Source: Pyropia yezoensis
Taxonomy: Eukaryota > Rhodophyta > Bangiophyceae > Bangiales > Bangiaceae
Direction of reading: 5' to 3'
Assembly (NCBI GenBank): GCA_009829735.1
Contig: CM020618.1
Span: forward strand, 24,847,346-24,911,345
Length of the DNA stretch: 64,000 bases
Each line of letters opens with the position of its first letter. The stretch's first letter is position 1. The notes under the pieces are model-generated. The model was not told the origin of the DNA and did not search any database. It saw only the letters and a list, made by a program, of their open reading frames with translations. This document shows positions 40,566 to 53,600 of this stretch, in pieces. Position numbers and translations under genes: made by a program.

Positions 40566-41375
40566 CTAAGGGGAGGACGACGAGTCCGAGGATGACGTCT
40601 CCACCTCTTCAGCCGAAGGCGTGGTCACAGCCACCATCGGCCGCGTGTCACCCTCACGGCGCGAGCGTACTTCGCTCGTGGCCGACTTCTTACTCGCATT
40701 CTTGACAAGTTGTTGGATGCGTTTACTCAACAAAGGGCAGTCGTATGCCCAGTGTCCATCAGCGTTGCAGTTCCAACACCGATTCTCGGTTCCCGGGAGG
40801 GTCTTTCCGACTTGGGAACCCGAGGGACTGCCCTGGGATGTTTCCACAGCGGCCACGACCTTATTCTTTCGGATCCGGCGAGCTTTTCGTGGCTCTCTGG
40901 CTTTGCGAGCCTCCTCTTTCTCCTTGGCCAACTCGGCCTGCCGTTCCTGGCGTTGCCCATCCAGCAGCTTGCGGTAAGCCTCACCCCTGCGGTAGGCGAA
41001 CCGGGCCAACTCGGCCAGTGTCGCCCGGGAGGTATTGTGCTCCCGTGTCTCCATACGGACCGAGCAATGGAGATCTTTCACAAAACGACTCTTCACCACA
41101 GCTTGTGAATGAACAAAGCCACAAAGATTATTGAGCTTACAGACTCGTTCCGCAAAGAACAACTCGTCCTCATTCTCCTCCTGGTGCGCCTGCGTAAACT
41201 CCTCGACTTGAGAGGCCAACGCGGCTTCGTCGACCATAGCCCTCAACAACCAGTTGATGAGTTCCAAGTTGGACGTCACCTCACTAGGTCCTCCACTTGA
41301 GGAACTGGGCATGACGGACATGATCTCCGTCCGGAGGTCCCCCTTAGTGAACTCCTGCAGCGTATAAAATGCCAT
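40566..41375 (-). pseudogene. Gag (capsid and zinc knuckle) of the Gypsy element
   Basis: 269 residues. Capsid-like helices with LELINWLLRAMVDEAALASQ and FAERVCKLNNLCGFVHSQ resemble the retrotransposon gag domain. A basic Lys/Arg/Glu-rich linker and a CCHC knuckle CWNCNADGHWAYDC follow, then a Ser-rich acidic tail. Upstream gag material continues in separate frames at 42061-42546 and 42571-42927, split by about 680 bp without coding character, so the full gag is no longer continuous. Confidence 0.85.
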
Positions 41376-42060
41376 GCCCTCACTTATGGCATTGTCGTCA
41401 CAGGCTTTTGCGAAACGACGCAGAAATCAAAAGACACGGAGGGGGGGAGTTCCATCCCACTCCGCTTTGAGCCCAAAAGAGTGAGGTACATTCTGTGGTA
41501 TAAAACTCGATCCTCTGAGGCAGGTGTCAGTATCCGTCGGGGGAAAGGGACAGGTAACACAGAAAGGGGAACTACGAGAGTGGTATGCCTGTTAGTTCAC
41601 GTGCCTGCTGGCAGAGCCAACAGATACGCACGGTAGTGCACACGGGGAAGAGGAGAGCAAACGCGCAGTTGTCTTTTTCCCTGAGGGCGCGGGCCAAGGG
41701 CGCCTCGCTGTCCCTCTTAACGTGCATCTGGGGAAGCCTCGGCACGTTGGCCAGGTAGCCCCCCCCTTCCCCCGAGTGGCCCCGACCCGAGTCTAACCTC
41801 GTCAGGTCGGGGGCCACTATCACTACTAATTCTTTTCTCCCTCACAAATGTCGCACTCAAATTCTCTCAAATCAAGTTCCTCACAAATATGCAAAAACCC
41901 ATCAGAAGTCCCTCTCTCACGTGTGGGTAGCGTAGTCCACCGCATCCCAGTGCCGGGCACGGGCCACGGCCGCCAACTATCCCCACACGGCGGGCGTGTC
42001 CTGGCACCTGGTGTCCCTTGGTCGTCATCCCGGGTCGACGCCAAGTCAGGGCCAGGGATG

Positions 42061-42927
42061 CTACACATTCTTCTTGGCACGGCCCGTAGATGGGGCCTGG
42101 GTAGCACCATACGTCACCGACTTGTTGTTCAGGGAGTAGGCCTCACAGTCAAAGATCCTCTGGTAGGCCGGGTTGGCCTCCTGGATCTTGAGTGGCACCT
42201 CACGTTGAGGGAATAACCGCTGGGGCAGAGGGGTATACTGACCCGACGTCTCTGCCGTCTGTACCGGCGGGCTGGGTGTAGCCCCCGGCATCTCTGCAGG
42301 GAACGCCCCCGAATAAGGCGTTCGACCTGCCGACGTCACCGTGGCTCCCACGTTGGGAGTCATGGGGGTCGATCCCTGTTCGAGACGCCCCGATGCAGGC
42401 GTAGGGGAAAGTTTTCCCTGCGTCAGCGGGCTCGAAAGCCCCACTCCTGTCTGGAAATTGAGACCATCTGGCAAACTCGCCACAATCTGATTTAAAATGG
42501 TATTCGTCATCGTGACCACCAGTTCCGGCAAAGCCTGCCGCAGCACATCAGTCGCCTCCCGACGGACAGTTTACGCCAGGAGGGGGTTTCCGACTCCAGT
42601 TGAGTCCCGGTCATCCTCTGAGGGGTGACCACGATCCCCTGGGGTCTCAACCGAGGGCAAGGGCGCGAGCCCATCACCGACCAACGAAGGTCCGCCGTCC
42701 TCCGAAAGCCTAGTTGGCGATGGCTCCATGCCAAATTTGGCTCCAACCCGAGGGGTTCCCGTTGAAGACGCCTCCTGACCTTGGGACGTCCCCACAGGAC
42801 TCACAACTCGGTGGCCGAGCTTCGACCCTCCATCCTCGGGGGTGTCACCCGAACGAAGTCCAAACTGAGTTGGGGTGGCCACTCGCCCGCCCGTACTCCC
42901 AGTCCTACTGGCCACACGAAAATTCAA
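42061..42927 (-). pseudogene. N-terminal gag remnants of the Gypsy element
   Basis: Two adjoining minus-strand frames (42571-42927 and 42061-42546) are rich in Pro, Thr, Ser and Gly with a short helix (LVVTMTNTILNQIVASLPDGL), similar in style to the N-terminus of the gag at 14.7 kb. They lie next to the putative 5' LTR, as a gag start should. Confidence 0.5.
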
Positions 42928-43100
42928 GACGATAAAGTGCAGAAAACCCTAATATCCATGTTGGACTTACTATCAAGCAAAGTATCCCTGTCTTAGGGAA
43001 AATCGAGATCAAAAGCAAAGGAAGAAATGGGTCAGACCAGCTGTCTCCCGACCCCGTGTGGCGCACCCTGTCCCCTGCGTGGGGCCAGTTCTGCCACAGG
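42911..43100 (-). repeat. Diverged direct repeat, possible 5' LTR
   Basis: Partner of 35171-35360, in the same orientation, lying upstream of gag on the minus strand. Confidence 0.6.
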
Positions 43101-43105
43101 AGCAG

Positions 43106-46100
43106 CTGTATGGGAACGGATGGCGGCTTCATCAGAGCGGCGCTACCAAGCGGCGCTACATCAAGCTCGACTCCGAGCGGAGCGCGCTACACCGCGCGTT
43201 TGAGCACGAGCACGCCCGCTGCGGTCGCACGGTGGGCATCGTCGGCGTTGTCTCGCTGCCTAAGCGGAAGTACAGCATGCAGCGGACAGGCAAGGAGGAA
43301 ATTGCTCAGGTCCAAGAAGACTACCCAACGGCGGCGGGCACGTAATTGGAGACGTATATCGTGTGGACGAGGGTGCAGCTGATGAGCGATCGGGGGGCTG
43401 TCCTCGCCGCGCCACGCGGCCGCCCTGCCAACTCCGTCTTTGAGGGCATGGAGGCGCGCTGGGCAGGTTTTTGTCATGTGCTGCGGATTGGCTGCGTCGC
43501 CAAGCGGCGGCCGCTTCCGCAACTCCCCCCACCTCCCCCTGCTGGTGCTCCTCTCTTGTTGCCACAGCGAGGGTGTCCGAGGAAGCGAGAAATGGATCGT
43601 TCATTGCTGCAATCCGCCGTTGTGCGCGTGCTGCGAATGGAAACGACGATAAGTGGCACGGGCGTGGTGGCGGTCGGGCTGACAAGCGGGCAGTCCGGCC
43701 AACATCTGTCATCACTTGCCACCGGCAAACAAAGTGGCCCTCTTCTCGGAAAGTACCCCAACTGAGGGCAATCTATATTTCAGGTTTCAACTGGGCCGCT
43801 CTTACGCGATCTCTCGTCCTGAGAGTGTGAGTTCGCTTGAATCTTAAACATTGACCTTGTTCTTGTACATTGTTGTTGTTCCAATTTTGGCCGATCCCGA
43901 CAAGCAGAACACTGCATGAACAACTGTGTGAGCCAATCGCGTGCTGACAGGTGAGGGCGAGCCAATCTCGTGCTCCAGGGGCCTGATCGATCGAAGCTGA
44001 TGAATAATTGCAGCCACAGTGGGTCTCGTACCGATCTCTGATTGGTCGAGACACTGTCGTTTTCTCGGCTAGGATCGCCGGGGATTTCACCCACCTCGGC
44101 ACCTTCCTCTCCGGAACTGTTGTCCAGCTTGCCTCGGGTACCTGTTCCTCTCGAATGTTTTCCCTACATGTGCTCGGACTACGTGGAAAGTCGCAGATCG
44201 TACTGTTTGCCCAACAATGGAGATGATGCGGAACTCTCATTGGTCAGGTGACTATCTTGTCCGGCATGTCATTGGTCAGTGGACTGTTGTTCTTGTTCTA
44301 TTCCGGATGGGGCAAGAAGGGAAGAACTGCAAGATATGCACAACCAATAAAGTTTGGGTTTCTGCAATATGCAGGAGCGGTCAGATTGGACACGCGACTT
44401 GACATCCGGCTTGGTTGATTATCTTTGGCTGGGAGGGATGTACAAGGGGGTTACTGTCGTCTCTCCCCGACCAACACTGATCAAGTCCGGAAGCCGACTT
44501 CCCCTGCTCTCGTTGGTGACGCGTCCGTTCGCGCGCCAATCAGATGCCACCCATCCCTGCCCCTCCACGGGTAGCGCGGCATTCTCAGGAGTCAGTTTTA
44601 TGAGTCTCATCCCATTGTTAAAAGAGCTCATACCATGCAGGACGACCTCCGAACATGCCTCAATTGAGAGCACATCGAGACGTTGCCAAGACCCGTCTCA
44701 AGAAGAGCACCAGACTGCACGTGAAGTGCTCAAAACATCTGCCGAAAAACCGCCTGGAGACCAAACTTTACTGAATGTACACTGCGTACGAGGTCAAATC
44801 GATCCCATACCCATGACAGCCAAGTGTTCAGATCTGAGGCCCCCGAGAAGTTCGGTGGTGAGAGTCGTGTAATGGCAACTACACAGCGCTGAGAGGCTCT
44901 TGAGCAGCGCTCTTGTGTATCAGACCTCTCGTGTACATGTGGGGAGGACGAAAACCATCCTGATATGATCGCATACGCACTGTACGTATGCAGTCATCAT
45001 AGTGAACTAGGACACCCGATACGTAGCCTACTTAACGGTGTATATCCGCTTCCCCTTAATACCAGTTCGTAATCTGTGCGACTTGACTGGAATAGTCGCA
45101 GTTTTTTTGATTAGCTCTAATCCGTGATTTTCTTCTGGTTTCTTCGGTTTCCTTGTGCTTGCTGAGAACAGCGCTATGGGATAGCAGTCATGCGACAATA
45201 TCAATTAACCTCGCGTCACAGCGGGCCGAATTTCGGCTGTGCACGGCGTGACAGTGTGCTAGCTCATGCTGGGAAGATAGAACGCTGCCGAAGAGAGATA
45301 TGCACTGTGCAGTGAGCCTGCGAAGGATGGTGCAATGCACACACGAGAAGAGACGGAGGAGCCATGTCAAAGAAAAGGCAAAGAAGTAAGATGGACACAA
45401 GTCGAGCCCTCAATGCACGTTGAAGAACTCGACAGAACAAGGGCCTAGGGGAACTACACGGAAAGAGCATGTCGCATTGGAACAAAGCTGTCCGGGGTGA
45501 AGAAAACGGTTGCGAATTTGTAAGGATAATTTTGTTTACTGACTGTACATAGGGTGGTGGACTTTTCTTTCATCTCATTTGGGGCCGGAATACTCCAGAG
45601 TGGCACCCCACGCTTAGTCTTTATACGGTGACCTCTGTTTTGGGGGCGTTGCTCCCCCCGATGAGGTCACATCCCGCCTCTTTTCCGTTCAAAAAGAAAC
45701 GCGCCCTGGGGTGGCGGTGGGGGGTCACCCAGAGCCCTAGCCCTCCCGTTTCAAACCGCCGCTCTCCCCGCCAATGAAAGCTCAACTGCGCCCCCTGCCC
45801 TCCCTCGGGCGGGGCCAACGGTGGGTCCGGCCGCCTGTCGCGGCCCGCTCCACCCCTTTTGGCCCCCCCCAGGTACACTTAGCGACCCCCAGAGCCCCAA
45901 TCAGGCGCCGCTACGTCCGGCTCTGGCCCTGCCGAGCGCGCCTCCTTCCCGCCGGTGGTGCCGTGTTGGACCAGAGCCCCCCCATCCCTTAAAAAGAAAG
46001 AAACAAGAAGAAAAATAGCCCCACCCCCACCCCCCCTCCCCCCGCCACCCGCGCCCACCTGCCCAACCAGACACCGCCCCGCGCAACCTTATGCAAACCC

Positions 46101-46954
46101 CACACCACCGCCGCGCCGTGCGTGTGCGCCCTTCCCCCCCCCTCTGCAACAGCGGTGGTGGTGGTGGTGGTGGCGCGGGGTCCCCCCCGCGGCCCGCGGT
46201 GTGCAGCCTGCCTGCCACCTCCCCCCGCCGCCGGGGGCCCCCTCCCTCCCCCCTCCTACTCGGACGTCTGGTGGCCCCGCGCGGCCTGTCGGGAGCAAGC
46301 GCGCGGCCACAGCGGCCGAGGCGGCGGCGGCGTGCGGGGGCCCCGGTCCCTGCCGCCCCACCCCCCCCCCGCCCCCCCGGCCTTCTGCCGTTGGGGGGTT
46401 GGCGGCGTGTGCTGCCGCCGCGTCGTCGCTGCCGTGGTGTCGGGGGCCCACCGACGGCCGCTGCCGCGCGGCGGGGGACCGCGGCGGGTACCGCCGCGTC
46501 GCAGGGTGGGGAGAGAACCGCGGCGGCGGCCGTTGCCCCCACCGCTACGTTGGCGGGGTGACGGCGCCCCCGCCCGCGCCCGTCGTTACTGCCGCGCGTT
46601 GCGTACGGTGTACCCCATTCTTCCTTCCCCTCTTTATTCTTTTTTTTTTCTTCTTCCCACCTCCCTCTCGGCCCGCCGTCCGTCCCGGCTGCCTTTTTTT
46701 CTTGTTCTTTCTTTGTTTTCCCGCGCACCCTGCCGTGCCTTTTTTTTCGTCCCCGTTTGTTGGCCAGCCCCCCTCCTCCTTTGAGACGAGCCCCTTCCCC
46801 CACACCCCGACGCACGCTCTCTCCCTCCCCCCCCCCCTCCCTCCCCTTCCCCCCCCTGCTAACCTCGTGATTTCTTCTCCCCCACCCCGCCCCCCTGCCC
46901 CCCCCCCCCCCCCCCCCTCTTCCGTCTTCCCCCCGCGCCACTGCGGCTGCCACC
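43106..46954. other. Long non-coding stretch between the transposon and the giant gene
   Basis: 43.1-45.6 kb has ordinary composition, only short ORFs, and many CCAAT/ATTGG pentamers like those in the MITE at 17.6 kb; probably old transposon debris. The fragment at 43058-43345 (+) has a protein-like core (LDSERSALHRAFEHEHARC) without known motif. From about 45.6 kb GC content rises again. 46.6-46.95 kb is strongly pyrimidine-rich and probably the leader of the next gene. Confidence 0.45.
44961..44999. repeat. Imperfect hairpin
   Basis: GCATACG and CGTATGC form a perfect 7-bp stem around a 7-base loop, extended by ATGAT/ATCAT-type pairing outside. No promoter or terminator role can be assigned. 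Confidence 0.5.
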
Positions 46955-47567
46955 ATGTCGGGCCTGGCGCGAAAGCTGACCAAGCTCGGCCGCCGCGCCG
47001 CGAGCGCCGCGTCGGGCAGCGTCGCCGACGGGGACACGGTGTCGGCGTCGTCGGCGTCGTCGACGGGGCTGGGCCGCCGCTCCTCCCTCGCCTCGCGCGA
47101 CCGCGACGTGGTGCCGCCGCCGGTGGCGCCCGCGTCGGCGCCCGCCGCGGGCCGGCCGGGGGGTGGGGGTGGGCGGGGGGGTGAGGCTGGGGGGGGGGCT
47201 GGAGGAGGGGTTGATGGGGGGGGGGGCGGCGGGGGGGGAGCGACCGCGGCTGCTGGGGGGGGGGGGGCGCCCCGTGTGGGGGTGGGTGACCCAGGAGGGG
47301 GGGGAGATGGCGGTGGCGGTGGTGGTGGTGGTGGTGGCGGTGGCGGTGGTGTTGGTGGCGGTGGCGGTGGTGGCGGTAGCAGTGGCGGGGTGGCCGGGGG
47401 GGGCGCTTCGGTGGGGACGAGCGTCAGCCGCATGTCATCGGTGCAGAGCCTGGGCGGTGGCGCTGGGGGGCGTTCGATGGACCGGCTCGACTTTTCGGGT
47501 CCATACGACGATGTCGACGACCTGTCGTCGATGCTCCGGTCACTGGACAGCAACGCGTCCAACAGCA

Positions 47568-47613
<46 letters not shown>

Positions 47614-50600
47614 CGGTGGGGGTGGCGGGCCCACCGCGTCCATGGACCTGTCCACGACGTTTAAGCGGGCCCTCAAGCGCCTGACCACCGAGCGGGAGGC
47701 GCTCAAGGGCTCCCTCGAGGCGGTCGAGCGGAGCATTGCGGAGAAGCGGCGGCTGGAAGCGGCGGCGGTGGACGTGCGCCACCGGCTGCGCGTCGGCACC
47801 GCGACGGTCTCGTCCGAGGCGGCGGCGGTGGCGGCCGCCACCACCGCTGTTGAGGACCTCCGCGCGGAACTGGCCCGCCGAAAGATGGCCGTGCGGTCCG
47901 CGCTGACAGAGGTGACGGCGGCGGCAAAGGCGGCCGCGGACCGCGAGACTGGCGTGGCCGCCCTGCGGGACCGTGCCGCCGAGGCGGAAGCGGCGGTCGC
48001 GGCGGCGGCGGCGGAAGCGGCGGGCGTGAAGCGGGAGCTCGCGGCGACCACCGAGGCGGCCGCCAAGGCTCGCCGCTGCGTCACCCGACGGACCGCCGTG
48101 GCGGCCGAGGCGGAAGCAGCGGCGGCCGCCGCCGAGGCGGCCGCCGCCGAGGCGTCGTCGGGGGCGGCGGCCGCCGAAGCGGCAGCCGCCGCGGCGGATG
48201 TGGCTGTCGAGGCGGCAGGCGGGTACATTGAGGCCACCGCCGCGGCGGTGCGGGAGGCGCAGGCGCGGCGGGGCGCCGCGCTGGCTGCAGCCTCGTGGCG
48301 GTCGGAAGACGCGACGCGCCGCGCCGCGTCGGCGGCGGTGCGACTGGCCGAGCTGGCCGCCGCCGCCGCCACTGCCCGATCCGAAGAGGCCGTCGCCGTC
48401 GAGGCGACCGCCGTCGCCGCCGACGCCCTCCGCACCAAGACAGCCGAAGTCGCTGACGCACGTGCCGCGGCCGCCGACGCGACCGCCGCGGCGGTCGCGG
48501 CGGGGGACCGCGCGCTCGACGCGGCGCGCGCAGAGGTGGCGGCCGTCACCGCCACCACCGCCGGGGTGGTGGCACAGGCGGACAAGGCGGCCGCCGACGC
48601 TGCCGCCGCGTCGGCCGAGGCGCTTGCCGGTGCAAACGCCCGCGCCGACGCGGCGGCGGCGGCGGTGGCGGCGGCGCGTCACGCCGCCGCCGAGGCGCGC
48701 TCCGCTGCCATGTCCCGCGCCGACGCGGCTGAAGCGGCCCTCCGCGCCGCCGAGCAGGCCCTCCGCCGCGCCGATGCCGATGCGGCCGACGCGGACGCCG
48801 ACGCGGCCGCGTCGCGGGGGCGGCTGGCCAAGGCGGGCACCCGCCTCGACGCGGTCCGCGCGGACGCGGCCAACATAAGGGCGGACCTGAGCGCGGAGGT
48901 GACCGCCGCGGGGGAGCGGGCGGCCAAGGCCGCCGCCGCGGCCGCGGCGGCTGAGGCCGCCGCCCGGGCGGCCGAGGCCGCCCGCGCCGAGGCCGCCGCC
49001 GACGAGGCCCGCGCGGCGGCCACGGCGGCCACGGCGGTGGACGAGGTCACCGCCCTCCGCGGGCGGCTCGACGCGGCGACCGCCGCGGCGGCCGCCGACG
49101 CGGATGCGGCAGCGGGCCTCGCGTCCCGCCGGCGCGCGTCGGCCGCCGCCGCCCGGGATGCCGACGCGGCCGCTGATGCGGCCGCTGCCGAGGCGGCCGC
49201 GGCGGTGGTGCGCGCGGAAAGGGCATCGGCCGCTGCGGCGACGGCGCGCGTGGACGCTGACGATGCGGCAGCGGCGGCGGCGGCATCGTCGGCGGCGGCG
49301 GCTGCCGCGACCGAGGCGGCCGACCGGGCGGCCGCGGCGCTGCCAGCGCTGGAAGCCGACGTGAACGCCCTGGCAGAGGCTGACGCGGGCCTGCGGGCAG
49401 CCGCCGCCGAGGCGCGGCGCCACCGTCGGGAGGGGGAGGAGGCGCGGCGAGCGGTCGACGCGGCCACCGCGCGGGTGGAGAGTGCTGGGGAAGATGCGGC
49501 GGCCGCCGCCGCCGTGGCGGCCACAGCCCAGGAGCGGTTAGAGACGGCCCAGGCGGCTGTGGCGTCTTTGACAGCGGCGGCCGACGCGTCAACCGCAGCT
49601 GCCGAGGCGGACGAGGCCGCGGCGGCCACGGTACGGCAGGCGGCGGCGGCGGCGGTCGCGTCGGGGGACGCGGCAGCCGTCGCTTTGGCTGACGCGGCCG
49701 CTGCCGCCACCGCGGCCGACGCCAATGCGGCGGCCGCGACGGCGCGGTCAGACGCGGCGGCAGCCGCCGCCGCCGCCGCGTCTGAGCGGCAGGCCGCCGC
49801 CGACGCGGCGGTGGCGGAAGCGGTGGCCGCGACCGCCGCCGCCACGGTCACGGCAGACGCTCGCCTCGCCGATGCGGCTCGGGCGACCGCGTCGGCCGAT
49901 GCGGCCGTCGCCCGTGCCGACGCTGCAGCCGAAGAGGCGGCGGTCGCGGCCGCAGCGACAACAGCCGACGAGGCGGCGACCTTTGCAGAGCGCACCGCCA
50001 TGGCGGCCGCCGACGCACGGCGTGCCGAAGCGGTGGCCGCTGCCGACGCGGCGATGGCGGCCACCGTCACGGTGGCGGCAAAAGTGGAGGCGGCGACGGA
50101 GCGGGGGGTGCGCCTGACGGCGGACCTGATTGACGCCAAAGCCGCGGCCGCAGCGGCCGCCGCCGTGGCCGATGAGGCTGCGTCGACCGCGGCGGCCGCG
50201 GCGGAGGTGGCGGCTACGGCGGCCGCCGACGCGGCCGCAGCCGATCGCGAAGCGGCCGCTGCGGCGGCGGCCGTCGCCGACGCGGAAGCGGCTGCCGCGG
50301 CGGCGGAAAAGGACGCGGCGACGGCTGCAGAGCGCAAGGCCTCCGCGGCGGTGGCGGCGGCCAAGGCGGACGACGAGCGCCATGCGGCGGCGGCGGCGGC
50401 CACCGCGGCGGCCGCGTCTGTGGACGATGGCAAAGTACGGATGGCGGCGGCTGCCGCCGCTGCGGACGCTACGCGAGCAGAGGTGGCGTCGCTGACCGCC
50501 GCCGCGGCTGACGCGGACCGGGCGCGGAAGGTGGCGGTGGCCGCTGCCGCTGCCGCCGAGGCGGCGACGGTAGAGGCCGACGCGGCCGCGGCGGTGGCAG

Positions 50601-53600
50601 AAGCCAAGTCCGCGGCGGCCGACCGCGCGGCGGCTGCGGCTGCCGCGGCCGCCGATGCTGACCGGGCGGCGGCGATTGCCGCGGCCGATGCATTGGCGAC
50701 CGAGACGGCGGCCGCGGCGGCGGCCGACGCGGCCGCCGCCGAGGCGGCCGCCGACGCGGATAGCCAGCGGGACGCGACCGCCACGGCAGCAGGAGACGGC
50801 CCCGCGGCGGCGGCCGCCACCGCTGCCGCCACCGCTGCTCGCGACGCGGTCGCGGCAGCCGAGGCGGCGGCGGCCACGCGCACTGCCGACGCGGCGGACG
50901 CGCGCCGGGCGGCTGCGGCGGCCGATGAGGCCGCCGCGGCGGCGCGGGCGGCCGTGGCCGACGCGGCAGCCGCCGCCGACGCGGCGGCTGTGTCTGCCGC
51001 GGCCGCGACCGACGCGGCAGCCGCCGCGACCGCGCGACTGGCCGCCGCCGACGAGGCGGCCGCAGCAGCAAACGCGGACGCGGCAGCGGCGATCGCCACG
51101 ACAGACGCGGCGGTCGCCGAGGCGTCCAACCTGCGTGACCGCGTGGCCGCCGCGGTGGCTGCCGCCGCCGCCGCGGCCGACCGGGATGAGGCCACACAGG
51201 CCGACGCGGTGGCGGCCGCCGCCGCGACGGCGGCAGCGGTGGCGGCCGCCGAGGCGGCGGCGGCAACGGCTGCGAAGCGCGAGACGGGGGTGGCAGCGGT
51301 CGCTAACGCGGTCGAGGCGGTGGCAGCCGAGGTGGCCGCCGCCCGCGCCGCGGCGGCCGCGGCGGCGGACGCAACCGCTGCCGCCGACGCGCGCCTATCG
51401 TCCGCGGTGGACGAGGCGCGGGCGGCCTATGCGGCGACCGACGCGGCCGACGTGGCGGCGGCCGCCGCCACCGTTGCCGTCGCGACTGCGAACGCGGCGG
51501 CCGACGCGGCGCGTGTGGCGGCAGCCGCAGCGGCAGCAGACGCGACCGCCGCTTCGGCCGACGAGTTGGCGGCGGACGCGGCTGCCGCCGCTGCCACGGA
51601 CGCAGCGGCCGCCCAAGATGCCGAAGCGGCGGCGGCGGCCGACGCTGCAGCCGCTGCGGCGGCGGCCACCTCAGACGCCAACGCGGCGGCTACGGCGGTG
51701 CGGGAGGAGGCGCTCCCCGCGGCGGCCGCGGCGGTGGCGGCCGCGACCGACGCTGCGGCGGCGGTCGAGGCGGACCTGCGCGCGGCGGTGGTGGCGGCCG
51801 GCACCGCCATCGCCCGGCGGGCGGCGGCGGTGGTGGCCGCCGACGCAGCCGACGAGGAGGCGGCGGCCGTAACGGCCGCCGCCGATGCGCTACGTGCCGA
51901 CGCTGCCGCAGCCGCCGCCCGCCTCGCCGCCGCGTCGGCGGTCGCCGCGACGGGGTCCGACTACCAGGCCGCCACCGCGCGCGACGTGGCCGCCGCCGCC
52001 GACGCGGACCGGCAGGCTGCCGCCGCGGCCGCTGCCGCCGAGACAGACATGGCGGCGGCGGCGGCCGCGGTTGCGGCCGCGGCGGATGCGGCCGCTGCGG
52101 CCGACGCGGCCACTGCCGCGGCCACCGCCGACCGCGTCGCGGCGGCCGCCGCAGCGGCCGACGCGGCCACCGCCCGCGTGGCGGCAGAGGAGGCGACCGC
52201 CGCGACGGCCGACGCGCAGCGACGGCTGGCGGCGGGTACGGCCGCGGCAGCGGCCGATGAGGCGGCCGCCGCCGACGCGGCAGCCGCTGCCGACGCCCTC
52301 CGCAACGCGGTGACGGTGGCCACTGCGGACGCGGCGCGGGCGGCCGACGCGGCCGCCGCGTCGCGGGCACTGGCGGCCGACGCGGCGGCGGCGGCCGCCG
52401 CGGCCACCGACGTGGCCACCGCTGCCACCGCCGCGGCGGCGGCCGACCGTGCCGCGGCCGCCGCGGCCGTCACCGCCGCTGCCGCCGACCGCGACGCGGC
52501 GGCCACGGCGGTGGCTGCGGCCGCCGCCGCCGCCGACCGTGCTGCTGCGGAGCGGTCACGCGCGTCCGCCGCAGCGACCCGACAGGCGGCGGCGGTGGCG
52601 GCAACCGCGGCGGCCGTCGCGGCCGCCGCCGATGCGGCGGCGGCGGCTGCTGCCGCTACCGCCGCCGCCACCGCTGCATCGTCAACGGCAGCACCAACGG
52701 GGACGGCGGCGGCCGCGACCGACGCGGCGCGCGCACGCGCGGCGGCGGCCGCCGCCGCGGTCTCTGCTGCCAAGGCGGATCTGCAGGGCGCCGACGCGGC
52801 CGCCTTGGCCGCCGACGGGGCGGCGGCCAAGGCGCGCGTCACTGCCTCTGCGGCCGCCGACGCTGCTGCCGGGGCGTCTGCCGCCGCCGACGAGGCGGCC
52901 GCCGACGCGGCAGCTGCGGCGGCCGCCGAGGCTGCTGCCACGGCCGACCGCGACGCCGCGGCCGCTTCGGCTGCTGCTGCCGAGGCGGCGGCGGCGGCGC
53001 TTGCCGCCGACGCGGCCGCGGCGGAGCGGGCGGCCAAGACGGCGCGCGCCGCCGCCCGAACGGCGGCTGCCGACGCGGCGTCACTCCCCCGTCGCCTTTC
53101 GGCCGCCATCACCGCCGCGGCGGTCATGGAGGAGGCCCTTCCCGGCCGCCTCGCTGCGGCGGATGCAGCCGCCGCCGAAGCTGCCTCCCGCACGGCGGGC
53201 GCCGCCGCCGAGGCGCGGCGGCTTGCCAATGACCGCACGCTCGCGGCGGGGCGCGTGGCCGACGCGGAGCGGGCGGGCCGCGCGCTGGCGCGCGAGGTAG
53301 AAACCGCCCGCAAAGCGGTGACCAAGGCGACCGAAGCGGCGGCCGCGGCGGCCAACCGCCACGCTGCCGAGGTGGCCACCACCACTGACCGTCTCGCTGC
53401 CGCTGAGGCGGCAGTGGTGGCCAAAGGGGGGGGGGGCGCCGCCGCCATTCAGGCCCTCCGCCGCGACCGCCGCGCACGCGAGGCGGCGGTGGCACGCGCC
53501 GCGGCCGCGGCCGCCGCCGCAGCCTCTGGGAGGGGGGGGCGGAGGCGCGCTGGCGACAAGCCTTTGGCAAGGAGGGGGCAGGGGGCGGGAGGTGGCGGCG

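Larger units (their letters stand above)
35171..43105 (-). mobile_element. Degenerate Ty3/Gypsy retrotransposon
   Basis: On the minus strand the order is gag (42.9-40.6 kb), protease (about 40.3-39.5), reverse transcriptase (39.3-38.3), RNase H (38.5-38.0) and integrase (37.7-36.8), the Ty3/Gypsy order. Diverged direct repeats at 35171-35360 and 42911-43100 bracket the block and may be the LTRs. The coding path is broken by an in-frame TAA after the protease motif (40229-40231), a TGA inside the RT region (38822-38824), a shift near 38,325 in RNase H and another near 36,990 at the integrase end. It differs from the Gypsy fragment at 14 kb in gag sequence and terminal repeats. Confidence 0.75.

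Noticed and set aside
36399-42065. TGTAGCA (36399) and TGCTACA (42059), the same 7-mers that end the LTR at 14 kb, as possible outer ends of the second Gypsy element
   Set aside because: No matching repeat lies inside either site, and the diverged direct repeats at 35.2 and 42.9 kb bracket the coding block better. Probably coincidence.
47540-49423. 627-codon antisense frame rich in Gly/Arg
   Set aside because: Another frame of the same GCN repeat region; no independent evidence.
48679-51195. 838-codon antisense frame within the giant alanine-rich gene
   Set aside because: Mirror of GCN codons with no stops at this composition; it lacks a start context and the anchored end that the sense frame has.
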